From positions 1-64,000 of the forward strand of contig NZ_SUNH01000008.1 in NCBI RefSeq assembly GCF_005048265.1: a stretch of DNA of 64,000 nucleotides, in the 5' to 3' direction. The translations under genes were made by a program, and so were the position numbers. This DNA is from Paracoccus hibiscisoli. Lineage in GTDB: Bacteria; Pseudomonadota; Alphaproteobacteria; Rhodobacterales; Rhodobacteraceae. A model generated the notes under the pieces. It had not been told where the DNA came from. It worked only from the letters and a program-made list of their open reading frames with translations, and ran no database searches. Below, piece after piece: positions 45,971-53,242 of this stretch (its first letter is position 1; each line of letters begins with the position of its first letter).

Positions 45971-48139
45971 ATGCTGAAAATCACCACCTTCGCCCTGCTG
46001 GGGCTGCCCGTGACAGCACTTGCTGACCCGGTGGACATCCTGTTCATCGGCAACAGCTATACATTCGGCCGCATCGACCCGGTCATGAGCTATAACACCG
46101 ACAACGTGACCGACCTGACCTCGCCCGCGCGGGGCGGCAGCTTTACCGATACGACCGGCAGCCTGACCTTCGAGCCGCATCCCTGGGGCGGCGTTCCCGG
46201 GATCTTCAAGCAGCTGACCGATCAGGCGGGGCTGGACTATAACGTATTCCTGTCCACGCGAAACGCGGCATCACTGCGGGGCCATCTGCTGAACAGCAAT
46301 CCGGCCAACTGGGATCTGCGCGGCAACATGGAACTGCGCGCTTGGGACAAGGTCGTGCTGCAAGAGCAAAGCGCGAACCCCCTGGCCCCAAGCGTCAATG
46401 AATACGGCCACGACCTTGGATCCGACCGCGAAGGGTTCCGCTATTACGCCAATGCCATCCGGGATCTGGTCCAGTCGCCAGCAGGCACCGGCGAATTGCG
46501 CGACCGCGATGCCTATGACGGCGAGACCGTCGAGGAACGGCAGGCCGCCTGCGAGGCGACCGGGCGGACCCGCGTGACCTGCAGCCGCAGCCGGGGGGAC
46601 TATCTCAACGCGAATGCCAACCCGGATGCGCAGGTCTATCTGTATCAGACCTGGGCCAGACCGAACCTGATCGATGGCGCGCTGGACACCGCGCGCAACG
46701 ACGCGGACGGCTCGATCACCTGGACCGACACCGTCTCGCGCGAGACGCATTTCGACACGCTCGAGGCGATGACGGCGGAACTGGTCGAGGGTTACCAGCA
46801 GGCCTTTGACGCGGCCCGCCAGCAGGGCGCCCTGAGGTTCGAGGGGATCGTGCCGGTCGGACAGGCCTTTCTGTCGGCCGTGCAAGGCGGCGTCGCGGCG
46901 CGCGATTTCTGGGGGCGGCAGGCCGAGGCCGAGGGCAGCATCAACCTGTGGTTCGACGATGGCACGCATGCCAGCAAGTATGGCTCGTATCTCAGCGCGC
47001 TGACCCTGTTCGGGCAGACGACCGGGCTGGACCCGCTGATCTTCGCCCAGGGCGAGATTGCCGCCGCCGAACTGGGCATCGGGTCCGAGGATGCCTTTGC
47101 CCTGCAGCGCGTGGCAAGCTTTCTGCTGAACATGATCGCCGCCGAGGAAACCGGCCGCGACATCTTTGAATCCATCATCGGCGCCAGTGCCCTAGCCGCA
47201 CAGACCGCGGATCTGCTGACGGCGCAGCAGGACAGCCTAGCGGCGGACCGTGTGCGCGCCGCCTTGGCCAGGCTGCGTGCCCCGGCGGATATCGGTCGCC
47301 TGACGCCGCATGTCGCGGTCAGCGGGGCCGCGCGGTCGTCGGGCCGGACGGCCCTTGGCCTTCAGGACAGTCGCGCGCTGACTGCCCATGTCGGCGGCTC
47401 GGTGCAGATCGACGAACGGCTCAGCTTTGGGGCGGGGCTTAGCCTGCAGCGCGGCGACAGCAAGGGCGATGTCGGTGATCTTGAGGCCGACACCCTTTCG
47501 GCGGGCCTGGATGCGGCCTGGTCGGATGGCAGCAACTGGCTGGTCGCCACCGCGGGCCATTCCCGCAGCCGGATCGAGGGGCATCGCGACTTTTCGATGG
47601 TCTCGGATCTGGGCTACGAATTCCTGCAAGAGCGGTTCGACATCCGCACGGATGCGCGCATCCTGTCCGCCTCGATCACGGGCGGACGGCAGCAGGCTGT
47701 CACCGACCGTCTCAGCTTTGGCCCGGTGGCGGCGCTGGATTATCGCCGCACCACGATCGACGCCCATTCCGAGGACGGCCCCGTCCGCCGCGCCGCAGGC
47801 TATGACCGGCTGCGCTATGAAAGCATCGAAGTGCAGTTGGGCGTGCAGGTCCGCCAGACCGTGGAACTGGCCGCACGCCCGCTGACTTTGTCTGCCGATG
47901 CGCGCTATGTCCGTGAACTGGCCGACGGGCGACCGACGGCGATCTCGATCATCGATGCCGGGGGTGGCGTCACCCCGGTGACGCAAGGCCCGCAGGACCG
48001 ATCCTTTGGACGCGTGTCGGTCGCGGCCGAGATGGCCATCACGCCTGCCGCCAGCACGTGGCTTGCCGTCGATGGCCGCATCGGCCACCGGGACGGCTCG
48101 CGGGCGACGGTGAATGCCGGCATCGCGATGCGCTTCTGA
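45971..48139 (+). CDS. Autotransporter with SGNH/GDSL hydrolase passenger
   Basis: A 722-residue secreted protein starting at ATG 45971 (GGAGGAG site; a longer frame from 45905 lacks one). Signal peptide MLKITTFALLGLPVTALA, then the SGNH block I ILFIGNSYTFG with nucleophile Ser29, WDKVVLQEQS-type central segment (AWDKVVLQEQSANPL) and block V WFDDGTHASKYGS with Asp/His near residue 330. From about residue 450 to the end the sequence alternates like an outer-membrane beta-barrel and ends in Phe (NAGIAMRF), as autotransporters do. It is probably a surface esterase or lipase-like enzyme. It may be co-transcribed with the exported lyase 30 bases downstream. Confidence 0.85.
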   Translation: MLKITTFALLGLPVTALADPVDILFIGNSYTFGRIDPVMSYNTDNVTDLTSPARGGSFTDTTGSLTFEPHPWGGVPGIFKQLTDQAGLDYNVFLSTRNAASLRGHLLNSNPANWDLRGNMELRAWDKVVLQEQSANPLAPSVNEYGHDLGSDREGFRYYANAIRDLVQSPAGTGELRDRDAYDGETVEERQAACEATGRTRVTCSRSRGDYLNANANPDAQVYLYQTWARPNLIDGALDTARNDADGSITWTDTVSRETHFDTLEAMTAELVEGYQQAFDAARQQGALRFEGIVPVGQAFLSAVQGGVAARDFWGRQAEAEGSINLWFDDGTHASKYGSYLSALTLFGQTTGLDPLIFAQGEIAAAELGIGSEDAFALQRVASFLLNMIAAEETGRDIFESIIGASALAAQTADLLTAQQDSLAADRVRAALARLRAPADIGRLTPHVAVSGAARSSGRTALGLQDSRALTAHVGGSVQIDERLSFGAGLSLQRGDSKGDVGDLEADTLSAGLDAAWSDGSNWLVATAGHSRSRIEGHRDFSMVSDLGYEFLQERFDIRTDARILSASITGGRQQAVTDRLSFGPVAALDYRRTTIDAHSEDGPVRRAAGYDRLRYESIEVQLGVQVRQTVELAARPLTLSADARYVRELADGRPTAISIIDAGGGVTPVTQGPQDRSFGRVSVAAEMAITPAASTWLAVDGRIGHRDGSRATVNAGIAMRF

Positions 48140-48169
48140 ACACCTGATGAACCCTCTGGGAGAGATGAC

Positions 48170-49663
48170 ATGAACACCACCCCCCTTTCCATCCTGCTTT
48201 CGACCGCGCTTATGGCTGCCACGCCCGCCCTGGCCCAGGATGGCCCGCCCCGCGACGAGTTCTTCTGGCTGGGCCAGATGAACAAGGCCACGCTGGTCAT
48301 CAACAGCCAGGAGGGCCTGCTGGACCCCGCACTGGCCCCGGCGATGGCCACCGCACTGGCCGAGGTGATCGCCGCGGGCAATGCCCAGGGTGGCGCCCGG
48401 CCCCGCACCGTCCTCACCTTCGAGCCGCTGCTGATCGAGGCGGGCGGCATCGATGCGACGCTGCTGCATGCGGGCCGGTCCAGCCAGGACATGCACGCAA
48501 CCTTCCGCGCGGCCATGCTGCGCGATCAGTTGCGGGACCTGGCCGACGGCCTGCATACGACCGGCACCACGCTGGTCGATCTGGCCGAGCGTCATGCCGA
48601 GACCGTGGTGCCGAACTATACCAACGGGGTCGCGGCCCAGCCCAACAGCCTTGGCCATTACCTGCTGGGTCATGCGGCCGGGTTCGAACGCGACGCGCAG
48701 CGCGTCCGCGAGGCCTATGCCCGGATCGACCGCAGCGCGATGGGCACGACGGTGCTGAACGGGACAAGCTGGCCGCTGAACCGCCAGCGCATGGCCGATT
48801 ATCTGGGCTTTGCCGGCCTGGTCGAGAATGCCTATGACGCCTCGCAGATCTCGTCGATGGAACATCCGGTCGAGGTGGCGGGCATCGTCACCTCGGTCGC
48901 GCTGCATGCGGGCAATTTTGTCGAGGATATCATGACGCAATACGCCCAGACCCGGCCATGGATCCTGTTGGAGGAGGGGGGCGAGAACACCTATGCCTCG
49001 TCCGCGATGCCGCAGAAGCGCAATCCGGGCCTGCTGAACAACACCCGCAGCGACGCCTCGCAGGCGATCGCGCTGGCGATGGGGCCGGTGATCCAGACCC
49101 ACAATATCACGCCCGGCATGCCCGACCCGAAAAGCGCCGCGCAGAACGGCGCCATGATCGAGGCGGGCATCGGCGTGCTGGCACGGCTGGATCAGGTTCT
49201 GGGTGCGCTGGTGGTGGATGAGGCGCGGGCGCTGGAGGAGTTGAACAGTGACTGGACGGCCTCGCAGGAAATCGCAGACATCCTGATGCGCGACCACGGC
49301 CTGCCGTTCCGCGAGGGTCATCACATCGCCTCCAAGATCGTCACCGTGGCCCGTCAGTCCGGTCAGGGACCGCTGGACTTTCCCTATGCCGAGGCCGCGC
49401 GCATCTATGCCGAGACGGTGACCGACACCGACGCCCCTGCCCAGCTGCCGCTGTCCGAGGCCGAGTTCCGCGCCGCCCTGGACCCCACGGCGATCATCCG
49501 TGCCAGAGCGACATCGGGCGGGCCGCAGCCCGACGAGATGGCGCGCATGATCGCCACCGCGCGCCAGCGGCTTGACGATCACGCCGCCTGGATCGCCGAC
49601 AGCAGCGCCCGGATCGACGATGCTCTGGCCGGGCTGGACGAGGATTTCGTCGCACTTCAATAG
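48170..49663 (+). CDS. Exported argininosuccinate-lyase-like protein
   Basis: A 497-residue member of the fumarase/aspartase superfamily, nearest in motif pattern to argininosuccinate lyase, but with a clear Sec signal peptide (MNTTPLSILLSTALMAATPA, cleavage after ALA). C1 region HAGRSSQDMHATFRAAML resembles GRSRNDQ; C3 loop ASSAMPQKRNPG (Ser277/278, Lys283, Asn285) is intact. The C2 motif, normally GYTHLQxAQP, reads NYTNGVAAQP, so the catalytic-region His is Asn152. Ordinary argininosuccinate lyase is cytosolic, so a periplasmic C-N or C-O lyase on another substrate is likely. Strong GAG ribosome site (GGGAGAG) at 48159. Confidence 0.85.
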   Translation: MNTTPLSILLSTALMAATPALAQDGPPRDEFFWLGQMNKATLVINSQEGLLDPALAPAMATALAEVIAAGNAQGGARPRTVLTFEPLLIEAGGIDATLLHAGRSSQDMHATFRAAMLRDQLRDLADGLHTTGTTLVDLAERHAETVVPNYTNGVAAQPNSLGHYLLGHAAGFERDAQRVREAYARIDRSAMGTTVLNGTSWPLNRQRMADYLGFAGLVENAYDASQISSMEHPVEVAGIVTSVALHAGNFVEDIMTQYAQTRPWILLEEGGENTYASSAMPQKRNPGLLNNTRSDASQAIALAMGPVIQTHNITPGMPDPKSAAQNGAMIEAGIGVLARLDQVLGALVVDEARALEELNSDWTASQEIADILMRDHGLPFREGHHIASKIVTVARQSGQGPLDFPYAEAARIYAETVTDTDAPAQLPLSEAEFRAALDPTAIIRARATSGGPQPDEMARMIATARQRLDDHAAWIADSSARIDDALAGLDEDFVALQ

Positions 49664-49675
49664 CACGGTCCGCCT

Positions 49676-49712
49676 GACGGCCTGTCAGTCCCGCCCGCCC
49701 TGACAGGTCGTC
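49676..49712 (+). terminator. Stem-loop terminator after the lyase gene
   Basis: GACGGCCTGTCAG (49676-49688) pairs with CTGACAGGTCGTC (49700-49712), a 13-bp stem with one G-T pair and an 11-base loop. It begins 13 bases after the stop. The following U-run is weak (GCGCTTTCG), so termination efficiency is uncertain. Confidence 0.55.
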
Positions 49713-50007
49713 GCGCTTTCGATACGGCACAGTGCGTATGTGCCTTATTGAAGCCCTCTATCTCTAATGTCGGCGGCGGCTGGAATGCGGGGCGTAGCAC
49801 TAGTAAGTGGGCTCATCCGGTGATCCGGGGGCGGTCCTGCAGCGTATTGTCGGCCTGTGCAGGTTCTGCGGGATCAGCGTGTCTTGCCCACCTGCGTGAC
49901 CATGTTCGCGGCAGAGACCTGCGTGCCGATTCTCGAGCGTGGGGGCCGCAACTCAGGGTTCATCCGTGACGACCCAAGGCATAGTCGCCTCATCTATTAG
50001 CAACTGT
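49713..50007. other. Non-coding flank of the IS3 element
   Basis: About 295 bases without a believable gene, of lower G+C than the lyase gene. I see no promoter or repeat that I can support. The IS3 terminal repeat starts at 50008. Confidence 0.4.
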
Positions 50008-50323
50008 GAGCTACTCCCCGAAAATCAGACAGTGACGGAAGCTACGATCTGACGTCTGCTGGTCTTCAAGAGCGAGGAGATCAGGACATGAAGAAACGCA
50101 GGAACCATGACGCGGGATTCAAGGCCCGTGTTGCGCTGGAAGCCTTGAAGGGCGAGCGCACGTTGTCTGAGTTGGCCGCCGAATATGGCGTGCATCCGAC
50201 GATGATCCATCAGTGGAAGAAGTCTCTGCTCGATGGTGCTGCTGACATCTTCAAGCGGGGCGGCAAGGCGGCTCCCTCTGTTGATGAGGACACGGTGCGG
50301 TCCCTGCATGCCAAGATCGGGGA

Positions 50324-50363
50324 CTGAGCCATCGAGGCGTCATCGGTCCGAGCCCGATGGCGA
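50324..50363 (+). repeat. Short palindromic insertion 1 (IS3 OrfA)
   Basis: About 40 bases inserted between LHAKIG and the expected AVAND codons. It holds CATCGG-TCCGAGC-CCGATG (50341-50359). Its complement contains CTCGGACCGATGACG, the core shared with the insertions at 50897 and 51177 and with the IS5 insertion. Confidence 0.62.
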
Positions 50364-50380
50364 AGGCTGTGGCCAATGAT

Positions 50381-50424
50381 GCTCCGTGAGACTTACGCGG
50401 CCCCACAGGGGCCACGGTTCTCAC
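50381..50424 (+). repeat. Short palindromic insertion 2 (IS3 OrfA)
   Basis: About 43 bases between the expected AND and FLSRK codons. Nested stems: GTGAGA (50386-50391) with TCTCAC (50419-50424), and inside GGCCCC (50399-50404) with GGGGCC (50408-50413) around ACA. Confidence 0.62.
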
Positions 50425-50718
50425 TTCGATGTCACGAAAGCTCAAGCCCTGGACCGGCAAGTGAGGCGTGGCATGATTGAGAAGAACCACCCGAGCCTGT
50501 CGGTCGGGGCGCAATGCCACCTGCTGTCGATCTCGCGATCGTCGTTCTACTCCGAACTGATGGGCGAGACGGCCATGAACCTCGACCTCATGGTGGTGAT
50601 TGACAAGCAGTTCCTCGAGACACCGTTTTACGGCGTGCAGCAGATGACGTGGCACCTGCAGAACGAGGGCCATATTGTGAACGACAAGCGCATCCGGCGA
50701 CTGATGCGGCTGATGCGC

Positions 50719-50762
50719 GTTCGTCGGGAAAACGGTCCACCGGACCGTTTTGTGACCCTCCT
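50719..50762 (+). repeat. Short palindromic insertion 3 (IS3 OrfB)
   Basis: About 44 bases between LMRLMR and MPIYQKP codons of OrfB. It contains a perfect 10-bp palindrome, AAAACGGTCC (50729-50738) and GGACCGTTTT (50742-50751), with a 3-base loop. Confidence 0.62.
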
Positions 50763-50896
50763 CACTGCCGATCTACCAGAAGCCCGATACCAGCAGGCAG
50801 GCCACGGGCCACAAGACCTACCCCTATCTGGCTCGGGTGGGCTGCGGGTGGAGCGGCCCAACCAAGTCTGGTGCGCCGACATCCCGATGCGCCGCG

Positions 50897-50936
50897 GTGC
50901 TCGGCATGGCCTCGGACCGGTGGCGGCTCATGCCTC
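50897..50936 (+). repeat. Short palindromic insertion 4 (IS3 OrfB)
   Basis: About 40 bases after PMRRG in OrfB. GGCATG (50903-50908) and CATGCC (50929-50934) are inverted arms around CTCGGACCGGTGGCG, the shared core. Confidence 0.6.
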
Positions 50937-51176
50937 GCTCTATCTGGTGGCTGTCATGGACTGGTTCACCCGGAAGGTTCTGGCCTGGCGCATCTCGAAT
51001 ACCCTGGAAGCTGACTTCTGCGTCGAGGCCCTGAAAGAGGCGATCCACAAGTTCGGCCCGCCCGAGATCATGAACTCCGATCAGGGATCGCAGTTCACGT
51101 CCTTCGCCTGGACCGACCGCCTGAAACGGGTCGGCACCCGGATCTCGATGGATGGCAAGGGCCGGTGCATCTACAA

Positions 51177-51219
51177 CCCTCGGGCACTCACTCGGACCGA
51201 TGGCGTTCATGCCCTCGAT
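51177..51219 (+). repeat. Short palindromic insertion 5 (IS3 OrfB)
   Basis: About 37-43 bases replacing the short stretch before the catalytic IERLWRSL. GGGCA (51182-51186) and TGCCC (51210-51214) flank ACTCGGACCGATGGCG, the shared core. It is the closest match to insertion 4 and to one half of the IS5 insertion. Confidence 0.6.
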
Positions 51220-51463
51220 CATCGAACGCCTCTGGCGGTCCCTGAGGTACGAATGCGTCGACCTGCACGCTTGGGAGACCGGCCCTCAGGCCAAGGCTGG
51301 CATCGGGGCCTGGATCACCTTCTACAACCACCAGCGGCCTCACGCCGCCCGTGGCGGTCAACCACCCGCCGTGGTCTACTTCAACACCATCGAAACCGAT
51401 CAGCAGGTGCAGGCAGTAGCTTAAATCAGCCGGAAATTTGTCCAAGAGTAGGGGAGTAGCTCA

Positions 51464-52015
51464 CGCATCCGTAAAGTTCCGTCTTACCATGCCTGATCTC
51501 TTGTTCCTTGGTAACGACCCTATCTGCGTGACCACGAAACAGACAGCAGCTCAGATGGACAATTCCCTCGCCCGAAGACCCTGTTTTGGGGTTCGGGAGG
51601 AACTCAAGGGCTGCATAGACAGATCGCGGGCCCAGAGGCTGGATTGGCCTGATCTGATTCACGGGAACGAGCTACGCGCCAGGGTCCCGGCCGAACCCGC
51701 CTTCGGCAAGGTCCGCGGCCATTCCATCGACGATATCCTGCCCGACGTCAGGCTGGGCCACAGCCAGCCGCGAAAGCGCGGACAGTCGCTCCACCGCGAT
51801 CCTGTCTGGATTGACCGGTTGCCCGGACGGTGCGGCCTGCGAGAGGGTCCGGCCCTTATGCACGCGGGCGATCCGACCCGGTCGGTCAGGGCCACCGTTG
51901 ATCCGCAGAAGGCAGGGTGCCGCCGGACCCGCGCGCAGGGCGGATGCTCGGGAATCGTGGGTTGATTTGACGTGGAACCGCTGTTTCAGTCATATCCGGG
52001 GCAAAGGGGCCAAAA
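51464..52015. other. Non-coding or decayed stretch between IS3 and the nuclease gene
   Basis: No gene that I can support. A minus-strand frame at 51672-51863 has protein-like composition (NPDRIAVERLSALSRLAV then QPDVGQDIVDGMAADLAE) but lacks a recognisable family, start context or full length. It may be the remnant of a gene broken near the IS3 insertion. The GTG start of the nuclease gene is at 52016. Confidence 0.4.
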
Positions 52016-53242
52016 GTGACGAAAATACTGCATACTGCCGACATCCATCTGGACTCTCCTCTGCGGTCCCTTGCCCTGAGAAACGCCCCGCTGCGTGACG
52101 CCGTCGCGGCCGCCACGCGGGCGTCCTTCAGCCACCTGGTCGATCTGGCGATCGCCGAGGATGTCGCGGCCCTGCTGATCGCGGGCGACCTGTTCGACGG
52201 CGGCGAGCGGAGCGCGCGCACCGGAGCCTTTCTGATGGGAGAGCTGGATCGGCTTGGCGATGCGGGGATCAGGGTGTTCTATACCAAGGGCAACCACGAC
52301 GCCGAAAACCCCATCACCGGCACGCTGGACCTGCCGTCCCATGTGCATGTCTTCGACGCCCGGGGCAGCCGTGAACAGCTGGCCGAGGATGTCTGGGTCC
52401 ACGGTGTCAGCTTTGCGGACCGTCACGCCCCCGACAGCCTGCTGCCACGTTTCAAGGCGCCGGTCCCCGATGCGGTGAACATCGCGATGCTGCACAGCTC
52501 TCTGGCGGGGGCGGCGGGCCATGACGTCTATGCGCCCTGCAGTGTGGCGGATCTGGCAAGGATGGGGTTCGATTATTGGGCGCTTGGGCATGTGCACAAG
52601 CGTCAGGTCCATTCCGAATCGCCCTGGGTCGTCATGCCCGGCATCCCCCAGGGCCGTGACATCGGAGAGTCGGGGTCGAAATCGGTCACGCTGCTGACCA
52701 TCGATCAGGGCCGGATCGCGGTCAGCGAACGGCGGACCTCGGTCGTTGAGTTCGTCCACAGCACCCTGGACATCACCGATGCGGACAGCGACGACGCCCT
52801 GCGCGTGATGCTGCGCCAGCATATGTCCGCGCTGCGCCGGGAAATCACCGCCGCGACCGGGGTGATCCGGCTGACCCTGACGGGCCGGACGCCGCGCCAC
52901 TGGCAGATTGTCAGGGATCACGATGTCTGGTCCGAACGGGTCGACGACCTGGCCCGTGCAGAGGGCGATCTGTGGATCGACAAGCTGGTGCTGGATATCG
53001 CACCGCCCGATGCCGGCGACGGGGCCGCCGACGAACTGGCGGCCATGATGACGCAGATCCGCGCGGAGCCCGGTTTCGCGGCCATCGCCAGGGAGGAGGT
53101 CGATGCCGTGCTGCAGGACCTGCCGCCCGGCTTGCGTGACCGGCTGATGCCGGACGCCACCGCGCGGAACGACCTGACCGACCGGCTGGCGCAGGCGGGC
53201 GCGAACCGCGTTCTGGCGCGCATGAAGGGGGCGGCCGGCTGA
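52016..53242 (+). CDS. SbcD-like (YhaO-type) metallophosphoesterase
   Basis: A 408-residue calcineurin-like phosphoesterase related to SbcD/Mre11 and YhaO, starting at GTG 52016. Metal-binding motifs in order: HTADIHLDSP (residue 6), LIAGDLFDGG (about 55), TKGNHDAENP and, further on, ALGHVHKRQV. A C-terminal capping region of about 150 residues has little hydrophobic pattern. Predicted to be the nuclease subunit acting on DNA ends with the ATPase encoded next; its stop overlaps that gene's start as TGATG. Confidence 0.9.
   Translation: MTKILHTADIHLDSPLRSLALRNAPLRDAVAAATRASFSHLVDLAIAEDVAALLIAGDLFDGGERSARTGAFLMGELDRLGDAGIRVFYTKGNHDAENPITGTLDLPSHVHVFDARGSREQLAEDVWVHGVSFADRHAPDSLLPRFKAPVPDAVNIAMLHSSLAGAAGHDVYAPCSVADLARMGFDYWALGHVHKRQVHSESPWVVMPGIPQGRDIGESGSKSVTLLTIDQGRIAVSERRTSVVEFVHSTLDITDADSDDALRVMLRQHMSALRREITAATGVIRLTLTGRTPRHWQIVRDHDVWSERVDDLARAEGDLWIDKLVLDIAPPDAGDGAADELAAMMTQIRAEPGFAAIAREEVDAVLQDLPPGLRDRLMPDATARNDLTDRLAQAGANRVLARMKGAAG

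Larger units (their letters stand above)
50088..51424 (+). pseudogene. IS3-family transposase OrfA/OrfB, interrupted
   Basis: OrfA (from ATG 50088, MKKRRNHDAGFKARVALEAL) is intact for about 78 codons through its helix-turn-helix (LSELAAEYGVHPTMIHQWKK) and then breaks at LHAKIG. OrfB is recognisable from GMIEKNHPSLSVGAQCHLLS, with QVWCADI (Asp), NSDQGSQFTS (Asp) and IERLWRSL (Glu) of the DDE triad. It is broken by insertions near 50719, 50897 and 51177, a small frameshift near 50830, and loss of about nine bases (expected TYL) near 50884. It cannot make an active transposase. Confidence 0.78.
50008..51463 (+). mobile_element. IS3-family element with multiple short insertions
   Basis: Bounded by perfect 13-bp inverted repeats TGAGCTACTCCCC (50008-50020) and GGGGAGTAGCTCA (51451-51463), 1456 bases apart. 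It encodes an OrfA/OrfB transposase of the IS3 type. No matching target duplication was found (AACTG left, CGCAT right). The coding region carries at least five insertions of about 37-44 bases, each able to fold, which lengthen it by roughly 200 bases over the expected size. Confidence 0.85.

Noticed and set aside
47237..49666. Minus-strand frame of 809 codons opposite the autotransporter and lyase genes
   Set aside because: Antisense of two recognisable secreted proteins; no domain of its own.
50008..51463. CRISPR-like or attC-like interpretation of the palindromic inserts
   Set aside because: No regular spacing, no leader, no cas or integron-integrase genes, and the stems differ in sequence and geometry from attC sites.
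51672..51863. Minus-strand frame with protein-like composition (NPDRIAVERLSALSRLAV)
   Set aside because: No family recognised, too short, no start context; recorded only as a possible remnant within the gap.
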